Source: Tahibacter soli
GTDB taxonomy: Bacteria; Pseudomonadota; Gammaproteobacteria; Xanthomonadales; Rhodanobacteraceae
Direction of reading: 5' to 3'
Length of the DNA: 64,000 nucleotides
Assembly: GCF_025717065.2 (NCBI RefSeq)
Contig: NZ_JAOVZO020000011.1
Location: forward strand, 1-64,000
The notes beneath the pieces were generated by a model, which searched no databases, was not told the DNA's origin, and was given only the letters and a program-made list of their open reading frames with translations. Made by a program: the position numbers and the translations under genes. Below, piece after piece: positions 32,398 through 40,677 of this stretch. Position 1 is the first letter of the stretch. Every line of letters begins with the position of its first letter.

Positions 32398-34362
32398 CTA
32401 CCGCCCCGGCGCCTTCTGGCCGCGCTCGGTCGCGTCGGGTATCTCGATCGGCGTGAAGCCGGCTTCCATGGCCGGCGCGAACAGCGATTCGTGCGAGGGC
32501 GAATCGACGACGACGCGCACGCGCGCGACCGTAACGCGCTCGTCGTTGAAGTACCACGCGAGGTACGACTGCGCGTCGCCGAGCATCGGCGACAGCAGAA
32601 AGCCGCCGCGCGCGACATGGCGCGGCAACCGATACGAGGCCGTCACGCCGTTCGCCGACTGCGTTTCGAGCATCAGCATCGGTTCGCTCAGCAGCCACGC
32701 GCGCAGTTTTCCGGCGAACGTCAGGTCGTAGCGCACGTGCATCAGCGTCGCGCCGCCTTCGGGCACGTCGAGCCAGTCGCCGCGCGCGAGCGGCGTGCAC
32801 GGGCACGCCGGCGCCGGCACGGGCGCCGGATTCGCCGTCGGCACCCGGCGCATCAGCAGGAGGTTCTTCTCGACCGCCGCCGGCTGGTACGCGCGCAGGA
32901 TCGCCAGCAGCGCGAGGCCGTCGTCGCCGGTCGGCACGTGCTTGTCGATCGCGCACGAATCGATCAGCACGAACGGCGGCGCCTGCGGCCCTAGCAGGTA
33001 CGCCTCGTTCATGCGCCGCAGCGATTCGGTGTACGCCGCGTAGCTCTGCATCACCGGCCGCGGCGCGTAGGTGAACCCGTTGAGCAGCACCGACGCCTGG
33101 CCGCAGCCGAAGAGGTCCACGCGCGCGTCGCCGACGATGCCGCGTATCGTCGGCAGGCCGAACTGGCGCTGCAGCATCGTGCGGTGGCGATCGAACTTCT
33201 CGCGCGTCGTCGACGGCAGCGACGTGGTCAGGCGTGCGCGCGAGATCTCGATGATGTCCGGCTGTTCGCGCACCCACTGCACCGTTGCGGCGACCGACGC
33301 CGCGACGCACAGCGTCGCGCAGGCGACGAGCGCGGTCGCGCGCCGGCGCGTGCGCAGCGCGAGCAGCGCGAACACGACGCAGCACGCCAGCGAAAAGAAG
33401 AAGTACATGTGCCACACGTCGGCGCGCGTGAAGCTCGCGCGCCACGCGATCCACAGGCACAGCGCCAGATGCGCGCCGACGACGAGCGCGCGGCTGCCGT
33501 GTTCGCGCCACGAAGCGAGGAGCGCTGCGGCGATCGCGGCGAACGTGGCGACGAGCGCCGTGACGCCGAGCGCGAGCGCCGCGGCCGGCGCTTCCAGACC
33601 CATCGCCGCGCCGTAGCCCGAGGCGCTTGCCAGGCTCGTGCGCAGGTACGCCGGCAGGTCGCCGATGCGTTGCCCGCCCGCGAACGTCCACAACACGAGC
33701 AGGGCGGCGAGCCAGACGAGCAGCCAGGTCGCGGCTGCGGCGTAACGGCGTTGACGCGCGAACAGCCACGCGCCGACGCCGGCGAGCGCGACCGCGGGCG
33801 GAAACGCCGAGAACTTGATCAGGCCCGCGGCGCAGACGACGAGCGCCACGATCGCGAGCGCGACCCAGACGCGGCGGTCGTCCTGCGAGCGCGCGATGAA
33901 ACGGTCGAGCGCGACGGCGGCGACGATGGCGGCGCCGAGCAGCAGCGTATCGGCCGACAACACGGCGCCGGCGAGCACGACGATCGCGAACGCGACGCGC
34001 GCGAAAGCCCCGAGGCAGTGGAAGCAGTAGCCGAAGACGAACGCATAGCCGAGCGTGAGCGCCACCTGGCCCGCGAGAAACGTGCCGAACAACTCCGGGG
34101 TATACGGCGCGTTCGGCTGCAGGAAACCGAGCGGCCCGTAGGTGAACACGAGATCGACGCCCCAGCGCAGGCCCTTGAGCCATGCCCAGCCGACGACGGC
34201 GCCCCACGATTCGTCGACGGTCGGCGACGCGGTGGCCCAGCCGTAGCGGAACGCCACCCAAGAGAACGCGATGACGAAGAGGGCCGTGGCGATCCACGCG
34301 TAGCGGGACGAAGTGCGTTCGGTTTTCGTGGTCGTTTCGGTCACGTCGGCGTCGGCGTTCAA
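32398..34362 (-). CDS. Large polytopic membrane protein, glycosyltransferase-like
   Basis: A 654-residue inner-membrane protein. The first hydrophobic segment is YAWIATALFVIAFSWVAF, followed by TVDESWGAVVGWAWLKGLRW and about ten more hydrophobic segments to residue 390. The C-terminal part is soluble and includes a cysteine pair (ACPCTP). The overall plan, with a short loop containing Asp-Glu after the first helix, is similar to GT-C-type glycosyltransferases or O-antigen-related proteins, but no catalytic motif can be named with confidence. It is divergent from the exported NIPSNAP gene. Confidence 0.6.
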   Translation of the reverse strand: MNADADVTETTTKTERTSSRYAWIATALFVIAFSWVAFRYGWATASPTVDESWGAVVGWAWLKGLRWGVDLVFTYGPLGFLQPNAPYTPELFGTFLAGQVALTLGYAFVFGYCFHCLGAFARVAFAIVVLAGAVLSADTLLLGAAIVAAVALDRFIARSQDDRRVWVALAIVALVVCAAGLIKFSAFPPAVALAGVGAWLFARQRRYAAAATWLLVWLAALLVLWTFAGGQRIGDLPAYLRTSLASASGYGAAMGLEAPAAALALGVTALVATFAAIAAALLASWREHGSRALVVGAHLALCLWIAWRASFTRADVWHMYFFFSLACCVVFALLALRTRRRATALVACATLCVAASVAATVQWVREQPDIIEISRARLTTSLPSTTREKFDRHRTMLQRQFGLPTIRGIVGDARVDLFGCGQASVLLNGFTYAPRPVMQSYAAYTESLRRMNEAYLLGPQAPPFVLIDSCAIDKHVPTGDDGLALLAILRAYQPAAVEKNLLLMRRVPTANPAPVPAPACPCTPLARGDWLDVPEGGATLMHVRYDLTFAGKLRAWLLSEPMLMLETQSANGVTASYRLPRHVARGGFLLSPMLGDAQSYLAWYFNDERVTVARVRVVVDSPSHESLFAPAMEAGFTPIEIPDATERGQKAPGR

Positions 34363-34541
34363 GATTGTCCGTAGGCTACCCGAAGCGGCGCTTTCGGAAA
34401 GCTGCCGGCCTCACGATTCGCTCTGCCGTCGACGCGGACGACGCCGTGCTCCCCAAGCAATGCGCGACGGGACGGCGTATCGGCGCCACGGTTCGGCGTA
34501 TGCGCCGAACCGCAAGGCACGCTCGCGGCAATACTCGCGCG

Positions 34542-34970
34542 ATGAACAGGACGATCCGGATTCTGGCGCTGACGTTCGCGCTCGCCGCAGGCACGGCGCT
34601 CGCCGTCGACGCGCAGACGCACAAAGAAACAGTGCAACAACTGCGCATCTACCAGATCTACGACGATACGAAGCCGGCGTTCCACGACCGCTTTCGCGAC
34701 CACGCGATGCGCATCATGGCGCGCTACGGCTTTCGCATCGTCGCGACGTGGGAAACGCAAAACGACGGCCGCATCGAGTTCGCGTATCTGCTCGACTGGC
34801 CCGACGAGGCGACCATGAAAGCCGCGTGGGACGGTTTCATGGCCGACGAGGAATGGAAGGACATCAAGCGCCGCACGCGCGGCGACAAGCCGCTCGTGCA
34901 GGTGCTGTCCGATCGCACGCTGCGACCGACCGCGTACTCGCCGCGGCGGATCGCCGAACCGTCGCGCTGA
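34542..34970 (+). CDS. Exported NIPSNAP family protein
   Basis: A 142-residue protein: signal peptide MNRTIRILALTFALAAGTAL, then a NIPSNAP domain (VQQLRIYQIYDDTKPAFHDR, HAMRIMARYGFRIVATWETQ, IEFAYLLDWPDEATMKAAWD). Compared with the cytoplasmic NIPSNAP at 27,898, this one is exported. The ATG at 34,542 begins the signal peptide. The activity of the family is unknown. Confidence 0.8.
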   Translation: MNRTIRILALTFALAAGTALAVDAQTHKETVQQLRIYQIYDDTKPAFHDRFRDHAMRIMARYGFRIVATWETQNDGRIEFAYLLDWPDEATMKAAWDGFMADEEWKDIKRRTRGDKPLVQVLSDRTLRPTAYSPRRIAEPSR

Positions 34971-35400
34971 ACGCGCGGAACGCGATTCGAAAACCTCGGG
35001 AAACCTCACGCACCGGAAGTCGTGTCGGCGGACAGCCCCCCGGCGTCACGCGCCCGGGTCGTTGTGTGCGCCGCGAATCCGTCTTGTGCAGTTGCGTCGT
35101 GACGATGAGAGGAAGCGGTCGGACAGAGCAGCAGGTAACCGAGCAGAAGCATTGCGCGGGGCTTTGTCACGGACGGGGGCGGCAGTCATGACTGATGAGC
35201 GCAGCGATATCGAGACGTAGGCGCGCGTGCTGTCGGGCAGGAATGCGACGGAGAACGGCTGCGCGCAGACTGAAAATGTCGCGACGACCGTGCGCGCCCA
35301 TGGCGAAGCAGCCGCGCGGCGTGCGCAGCGATGGCATCGGTGTTCCCCCGGCGACCGTGACGGTCTTGCCGATGCTTACGTTTTTCGATCGCGCCGGTTG
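34971..35400. other. Gene-free stretch downstream of the retron RT
   Basis: About 430 bases between the NIPSNAP and RT stop codons, with no credible reading frame, ribosome site or repeat. I looked here for a retron effector gene and saw none. Confidence 0.6.
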
Positions 35401-36720
35401 TCAGTTCCAGTCGATGCGCGCGTACAGCGCGACGAGCTTGCCCGCGCGCGCCGGATTGATCGCCTGCGCATGCGCCAGATGGCCGCGTAGCCACGCGCGG
35501 AAATCGGCGCGTCCGTCGCGATTCTGCGACGCGGGACCGTGCCGCACGCAGTTCGCGAGGATCGCCTTCAGCCGGTCGTAGTCGCGCCGCGCGAGATTCG
35601 CATGGCGGTTGACCACGACGCCGGTCACCGTCTGTGCATGCTGCGCGCCCATCACGAGCGTCTTGCGCGGATTGATCGTGAAGCCGCACTCGGCCGCGAC
35701 GACGGCGGCCGTGCGCGCGCAGCGCGACGCGGCGGCGCGCGACCAGCGCGGATGCGAGAACGTCAGGTCGTCGGCATAGCGCGAATACGTCGCGCCGAAC
35801 GTCGTCGCGAGCGCGGCGAGCCGCACGTCGAGCGCATAGGCGACGAGATTGGCGAGCGCGGGCGACGTCGGCGCGCCTTGCGGCAAATGCGGCATACGCA
35901 ACAACTGGCGTTGTTCCCACGACGGTGCGCCGTGCGGCGCGGCTGCGATCACTGGCGTCGGCACGCGATTGGTGCACAACGCGGCGAGCAGGGCCGCGAC
36001 GCGCGCGTCGTAGCCGAGCAGCGCGAACACGCCGCGCACGCGCGGGCGCGTGATGCGGCAGAAGAACTGCGACAGGTCGAGCCGCACCACCCACGCGGCG
36101 CCGGTGTGCAGGCGCGCGTGTCCGATCGCGCCGCGTCCGCGCACGAAGCCCTGCGCGGCGGCGTGCACGGGAACGTGCCGCAGCAGCGCCTGGTGGATGA
36201 GTCGCTGCGCGTCGCGCAGGCGGGGCTTCGGCATTTCGATCAGCCGGTCCGGGCCGTAGTCGCGTGCGAGCCAGCGATAGCGGTAGTGGCGCTGCGGCCC
36301 TTCGGCGCGCCGCGCTTCCTGCGACCATTCGTCGGCGAGCCAGACGAGTTCGCCGGCGTCGAGTTCGAGCCGGTCGGCGAGTTCGGCGTCGGTCGTGATG
36401 ACGGGCAGGCCGGGTACGTCGAGGCTCGGCGGTCCGACATCGGCAACGGCGGTGCGCGGCACCGGAATCTCGCCGCGCGCGATGCCGTCGCGCACGAGCG
36501 CGTCGCGATGCAGGCGATCGGTCAGCGTGTCGACGTCGAGCGCGGCGGCCTGCGCGGCGTCGTAGCGGTCGACGAGTGCGCGCGCCAGATCGGCCAGCCA
36601 GTGCGGCGCGGGCCGAAAACTCGCGACGAAGCGGCGCGCGAGCGCGACGGCGTTCCAGGGCCCGGCGAGCGCGGCGATGGCGAGGTGGCGGGCGACGACG
36701 CGCGGGTTCGGACTACGCAT
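35401..36720 (-). CDS. Retron-type reverse transcriptase
   Basis: A 439-residue reverse transcriptase. Motifs in order: HYRYRWLARD and RLIEMPKPRLRDAQRLI (residues about 145-175), motif A RLDLSQFF with D215, LPQGAPTSPALANL (279-292), the catalytic YSRYADDLTFS with YADD at 315-318, FTINPRKT, and the retron-specific VTGVVVN (365-371). The N-terminal extension of about 140 residues is like that of myxobacterial retron RTs. It should copy the msd part of the RNA at 36,744-36,906 into multicopy single-stranded DNA branched from an internal G. The ATG at 36,720 is 23 bases past the a2 repeat. No effector is adjacent. Codon use matches the neighbours. Confidence 0.88.
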   Translation of the reverse strand: MRSPNPRVVARHLAIAALAGPWNAVALARRFVASFRPAPHWLADLARALVDRYDAAQAAALDVDTLTDRLHRDALVRDGIARGEIPVPRTAVADVGPPSLDVPGLPVITTDAELADRLELDAGELVWLADEWSQEARRAEGPQRHYRYRWLARDYGPDRLIEMPKPRLRDAQRLIHQALLRHVPVHAAAQGFVRGRGAIGHARLHTGAAWVVRLDLSQFFCRITRPRVRGVFALLGYDARVAALLAALCTNRVPTPVIAAAPHGAPSWEQRQLLRMPHLPQGAPTSPALANLVAYALDVRLAALATTFGATYSRYADDLTFSHPRWSRAAASRCARTAAVVAAECGFTINPRKTLVMGAQHAQTVTGVVVNRHANLARRDYDRLKAILANCVRHGPASQNRDGRADFRAWLRGHLAHAQAINPARAGKLVALYARIDWN

Positions 36721-36743
36721 TGAACGAGCCTTGCGAATTCGGG

Positions 36744-36906
36744 GCGACCGCACCGCTTCCACCTGCTGGCGATGCGTCGACCGCCGTGCGCGCAGCGCAC
36801 ATGCGTCGATGCCGTGCAATGCCGAAGAAGCGTGCTACCGCGGGGTAACCCCGCAGCGTTCGATGCGCCTGCGCGTAGCGAACGAAGACTGGAAGCGGGC
36901 GGTCGC
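36744..36906 (-). ncRNA. Retron msr-msd RNA (predicted)
   Basis: A 163-nt segment directly upstream of the reverse transcriptase, bounded by an inverted repeat: a1 (36,890-36,906) and a2 (36,744-36,761) pair over 17 bp with a single one-base bulge (a1 reads GCGACCGCCCGCTTCCA on the minus strand). The base right after a1 is G (minus-strand base at 36,889), in the place of a branching guanosine. Inside are an msr stem (36,879-36,884 with 36,857-36,862), a strong hairpin 36,840-36,854 (GCGGGG/CCCCGC), and an msd-side hairpin 36,778-36,808 with GTGCGC/GCGCAC. Order a1-msr-msd-a2-RT is canonical. Exact msr/msd boundary and branch site are inferred. Confidence 0.72.
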
Positions 36907-37042
36907 GGCGCGAGTACATCACCGGGTCGGTGACGCGTGCAAGCGCGGATGACTTGTGGCACCTCGAAGTGATGCTTTCCGGCATCTGCCGCGCGACGCG
37001 CCGGCAGCGCACGATGCGTACCGTCGATCGAGGAGACCTGCG

Positions 37043-37588
37043 ATGTCGATTCCCGTGATGAAGATACTGGCCGGCACACCGCCGTGGGTGTTCGCGCTGT
37101 TCGCGTATCTCGCTTACCGCGGCGCGCGACGGCTGCGCACCGGCGTCGCGCCGGTCGCGAAAGTGTTCGTGATGCCGGCGCTGTTCGTGGCCTGGGGAGT
37201 GATCGGCCTGTTCGGCCACGATCCCGGACAGACGCTGCTGTCGTGGCTCGCGGGCGCCGCCGCCGGCGGCGTGCTCGGCGTCGCGCTGCCGGTGCCGCTC
37301 GAGGTCGATGCGCGGCGCAAGCTCGTATTGCAGGCCGGCAGCGCGATTCCGCTCGCGCGCATCCTCGCGATCTTCGGCGCGCACTACGCGCTGAACGTCG
37401 CCGCGGCGATGCATCCGGCGGCGCGCGCGGCGTATCTCGCATGGGACGTCGTCGTGTCGGGCGTCAGCGCCGGCTACTTCTCCGGCTGGGCGCTGCGCTT
37501 TCTGCGCGCGTATCGCGCGGCGCCGCGCATCGACCTCGGCGAGTGGGTCGACGCGGACGCCGATCGTACGGCCGGCGGCGCTACTTGA
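37043..37588 (+). CDS. Membrane protein of unknown function (DUF6622-like)
   Basis: A 181-residue inner-membrane protein with five or so hydrophobic segments (PPWVFALFAYLAYRGARRLR, VFVMPALFVAWGVIGLFG, LLSWLAGAAAGGVLGVALPV, AYLAWDVVVSGVSAGYFSGW). The pattern resembles the small DUF6622 group of proteobacterial membrane proteins. AGGAGA at 37,031 precedes the ATG. It is divergent from the retron; gene type and composition suggest an ordinary chromosomal gene rather than a retron partner. Confidence 0.65.
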   Translation: MSIPVMKILAGTPPWVFALFAYLAYRGARRLRTGVAPVAKVFVMPALFVAWGVIGLFGHDPGQTLLSWLAGAAAGGVLGVALPVPLEVDARRKLVLQAGSAIPLARILAIFGAHYALNVAAAMHPAARAAYLAWDVVVSGVSAGYFSGWALRFLRAYRAAPRIDLGEWVDADADRTAGGAT

Positions 37589-37899
37589 CGACGCCGAGCT
37601 GTTTCATCAGCGACAGCTCGTCGGTCACGCGCCAGTGTGCGCATGCCGGGCACGATCGGCTTGAGTCCGCCGGGGCCGGGCGGCGGATTCGGCGTGTAGT
37701 TGACGTCGTCGGGCGCCAGCAGTTCGTCGAGCGAGTCCACTTTTCCGCGATTCCACACTTCTTCGAAGTAGCGGCGGCCGAGTTCGCGGTTACGTCCAGC
37801 GTTCGTACTGTTTTTCGACGCTTCCGCGGCAACGGCGGACAGCGCGAGCGCGGCGGCGGCGATGGCGAACGCGGCGCGGCATGAATGTGCGGGAGACAT
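37581..37899 (-). pseudogene. Broken SnoaL-like (polyketide cyclase-like) gene
   Basis: A signal peptide (CRAAFAIAAAALALSAVAA) and the first half of a SnoaL-type domain (LGRRYFEEVWNRGKVDSLDE then LLAPDDVNYTP) are intact, but the frame then breaks at about 37,650. The normal C-terminal tail DELSLMKQLGVVK is found in another frame right after. About 70-80 residues of the domain are missing between. So the gene has suffered an internal deletion plus frameshift and should be inactive. Confidence 0.75.
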
Positions 37900-38231
37900 C
37901 GGCTATTCCTGCGAGGCGAGGCATGGCCCGGTGCGTATCGGGAAAGGGCCGGCGCGCGCTGCCTTTCGGTGAAAACCGGTAGCTCCGTCGAAATCGGCAC
38001 GGATGGTTCCCTCGCGGCGAAGCCTTGTCATACGCGCGACGGAGCGCCGATCCGGCCGCCGTATTGCCCGTCGCGCGACGATGCGCCAGCGACGCCGAAA
38101 GCCGTCGCATGCAACTGCCCTGCAACACGTTTGTCCTAGCGTGCCGCCCTGCGGAACTGTCCGCCACGGTGCCGACGGCGCAGCAAGCCGGACGCAATCG
38201 CGCCACACGCGTCACGAAAGGAACGTCCTCG
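37900..38231. other. Upstream region of the TonB receptor
   Basis: About 330 bases between the broken SnoaL gene and the receptor start. It has no credible gene. It presumably carries the receptor promoter, but I could not single out -35/-10 boxes or a Fur-type site by eye. Confidence 0.45.
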
Positions 38232-40625
38232 ATGTCTGCCTCCCCTGAATTTCACCTTGCGACGCGCAGCCGCGTCGGCCATGCCGTTCGCGCGATCGCT
38301 CTGCCGTGCAAACACGCGCTCGCCCGCGCCTGCGCCAGCCTGTTGCTCGCGTCGGTCGCGTTCGCCGCATCGGCCGCCGACAGCACGCAACCCGATATCG
38401 CCGACGCGCAGACGCAGCGCGATTCGTCGGGCACCGCGACCACGGCGCTCGAAGCCGTCACGGTGACCGCCGAGCGGCGCGAGGAGAATCTGCAGGAAGT
38501 ACCGGTATCGGTCGGCGTCGTGCAGGGCGACGCCATGCGCGACTACACCGCCGGCGGCGACGATACGCTGCTCGCGCTGTCCGGCCGCGTGCCGTCGCTG
38601 TACGCGGAAACGACCACCGGGCGCATCTTCCCGCGCTTCTACATTCGCGGCCTCGGCAACATCGACTTCTATCTCGGCGCCTCGCAGCCGGTGTCGATCA
38701 TCCAGGACGACGTCGTGCTCGAGCACGTCGTACTCAAATCCAATCCGGTGTACGACCTCGACCAGGTGGAAGTGCTGCGCGGTCCGCAAGGTTCGCTGTT
38801 CGGGCGCAACACCACGGCCGGCATCGTCAAGTTCGACAGCATCAAGCCGAGTCGCGAATACGCCGGCCGCGCGCAGGCGAGCTACGGCAGCTACGGCACG
38901 TTCTCGTTCGACGGCGGCTTCGGCGGGCCGATCAACGACACCGCGTCGTTCCGCGTGTCCACGCTGTACCAGCACCGCGACGACTGGGTCAGCAACGTCT
39001 ACGCGGGCCCCAGCGCCGACGGCACCGTCGCGCCGAAGAAAGACGCGATGGGCGGCTACGACGACCGCAACGTGCGCGTGCAGCTGCTGCTCGAACCGTC
39101 GGACGATTTCTCGCTGCTCGCCTCGGCGCACGCGCGCGACTACGACGGCACTTCAACGCTGTTCCTGCGCAACGCCATCGTGAAAGGCTCGAACAAGGTC
39201 GACGTGCCGCGCGACGAGGTGGCCTACGACGAAGCGAACGACAACCCGCAGGCCTACAAGACCTACGGCGGTTCGGTGAAGGCGACGTATCGCTTCGACG
39301 GCATGTCGCTCACGTCGATCAGCGCGTACGAAACCACGTCGGGCTACAGCCGCGGCGACACCGACGGCGGCGCCGCCGTGAACTATCCGTTCAACGGCGC
39401 GCCGAACGGCTACGGCCAGTCGATGGGGCGCGTGCGCGATCTCGACCAGTACACGCAGGAGTTCCGTCTCGCCAGCGAAAACGACGACGCGCTGCAATGG
39501 CAGACCGGCGCGTTCTGGTTCAGCGGTCGCGACACCACCGACTTCTACCAGCGCGCGTGGTTCCTCACGCTGCCGGCGAACAATCCGAACAACTGGGTGC
39601 GCCTGCGCAACAGCAACACGTCGTGGGCCGTGTTCGGACAACTGAGCTACCAGGCGACCGACGCGCTGACGCTGACGGCCGGCGTGCGCGAGACCGACGA
39701 CAGCAAGCGCACGCGCCTCATCAAGACCGCCGATACGGCGGCCGGCGTCGTGACCTACACCGGCCGTCGCGACGTGACGATGTCCGACCGCACGCCGAGC
39801 TGGGATTTGAGCGCAATGTATACGGTCAGCCCCGAAGTGGGCCTGTATGCGCGCGTGGCCAGCGGCTTTCGCGGGCCGACCATCCAGGGCCGCTCCGCGG
39901 TGTTCAATGCCGATTTCACCACGGCCGACTCCGAAACCATCCTGTCGTGGGAGGCGGGCATCAAGACGAGCCTCGACGACAATCGCCTGCGCCTGAACGT
40001 CGCCGGATTCGCCTACACGGTCGACGACATCCAGCTCAACGGCAACGACGCCAACGGCAACGGCGTGCTGTTCAACGCCGACAAGGCGAAGGCCCACGGC
40101 CTCGAAGCCGATCTCGACTGGCGCCCGATCCCGAACCTGTCGATCACCGCGGGCCTGAGCCTGCTCAAGAGCGAAATAAAGGACAAGCGCGTCTACGCGC
40201 AGGTCTGTGCGCTCAACGGCGTGGTGGTGTGCACGGTCAACGACCCGACGATCCGCATCGGCAACAACACCTTCGCGCAGATCGACGGCAACCCGCTGCC
40301 GAACGCGCCGAAGTACAACGTGAGCCTCGCGGCGCGCTACGACATTCCGGTCAGCGACAGCGGCACGTTCTTCGTCGCGACCGACTGGAACAAGCAGGGC
40401 CGCACGAGCTTCGTGCTGTACGACTCGGTGGAATTCAACTCGAACGGCAACTTCGAAGGCGGCGTGAAGCTCGGCTATTCCGGCGGCTACGGCGCGTACG
40501 AAGTGGCGCTGTTCGGCCGCAACATCACGAACGAGAAGAATCTGAAGGGCGTGATCGAGAACTACATGGCCGCGGTGTACAACGAGCCGCGCATCGTCGG
40601 CGTGTCGCTCAACTACAACTGGTAG
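38232..40625 (+). CDS. TonB-dependent outer-membrane receptor
   Basis: A 797-residue outer-membrane receptor. After the signal region (LARACASLLLASVAFAASAA) comes the TonB box and plug start LEAVTVTAERREENLQEVPV. The plug carries PRFYIRGLGNIDFY and the VEVLRGPQGSLFGRNTTAGI motif. The rest is the beta-barrel, ending in the aromatic terminal strand VGVSLNYNW. It is of the iron-siderophore/carbohydrate-type receptor class common in Xanthomonadales; the substrate is not evident. The ATG at 38,232 was chosen, with AAAGGAAC 8-15 bases upstream. It is a single-gene unit closed by a convergent hairpin at 40,639. Confidence 0.9.
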   Translation: MSASPEFHLATRSRVGHAVRAIALPCKHALARACASLLLASVAFAASAADSTQPDIADAQTQRDSSGTATTALEAVTVTAERREENLQEVPVSVGVVQGDAMRDYTAGGDDTLLALSGRVPSLYAETTTGRIFPRFYIRGLGNIDFYLGASQPVSIIQDDVVLEHVVLKSNPVYDLDQVEVLRGPQGSLFGRNTTAGIVKFDSIKPSREYAGRAQASYGSYGTFSFDGGFGGPINDTASFRVSTLYQHRDDWVSNVYAGPSADGTVAPKKDAMGGYDDRNVRVQLLLEPSDDFSLLASAHARDYDGTSTLFLRNAIVKGSNKVDVPRDEVAYDEANDNPQAYKTYGGSVKATYRFDGMSLTSISAYETTSGYSRGDTDGGAAVNYPFNGAPNGYGQSMGRVRDLDQYTQEFRLASENDDALQWQTGAFWFSGRDTTDFYQRAWFLTLPANNPNNWVRLRNSNTSWAVFGQLSYQATDALTLTAGVRETDDSKRTRLIKTADTAAGVVTYTGRRDVTMSDRTPSWDLSAMYTVSPEVGLYARVASGFRGPTIQGRSAVFNADFTTADSETILSWEAGIKTSLDDNRLRLNVAGFAYTVDDIQLNGNDANGNGVLFNADKAKAHGLEADLDWRPIPNLSITAGLSLLKSEIKDKRVYAQVCALNGVVVCTVNDPTIRIGNNTFAQIDGNPLPNAPKYNVSLAARYDIPVSDSGTFFVATDWNKQGRTSFVLYDSVEFNSNGNFEGGVKLGYSGGYGAYEVALFGRNITNEKNLKGVIENYMAAVYNEPRIVGVSLNYNW

Positions 40626-40638
40626 TCGGACGAATTCG

Positions 40639-40666
40639 GCAAGCCGGCGTTCGCGCGCCGGCTTGC
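40639..40666. terminator. Bidirectional terminator hairpin
   Basis: An 11-bp perfect stem (GCAAGCCGGCG / CGCCGGCTTGC) with a 6-base loop between the convergent receptor and metallopeptidase genes. Confidence 0.65.
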
Positions 40667-40677
40667 GCGCGGCGCCG

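Noticed and set aside
36721-36819. Longer in-frame start for the retron RT (36,819), adding 33 residues.
   Set aside because: The added residues do not look like protein and are encoded by the a2/msd part of the predicted retron RNA; the ATG at 36,720 fits the family better.
36990-37011. Hairpin CTGCCG...CGGCAG between the retron RNA and the DUF6622-like gene, considered as part of the retron RNA.
   Set aside because: It lies outside the a1/a2 interval and is just as likely a promoter-region palindrome of the divergent gene.
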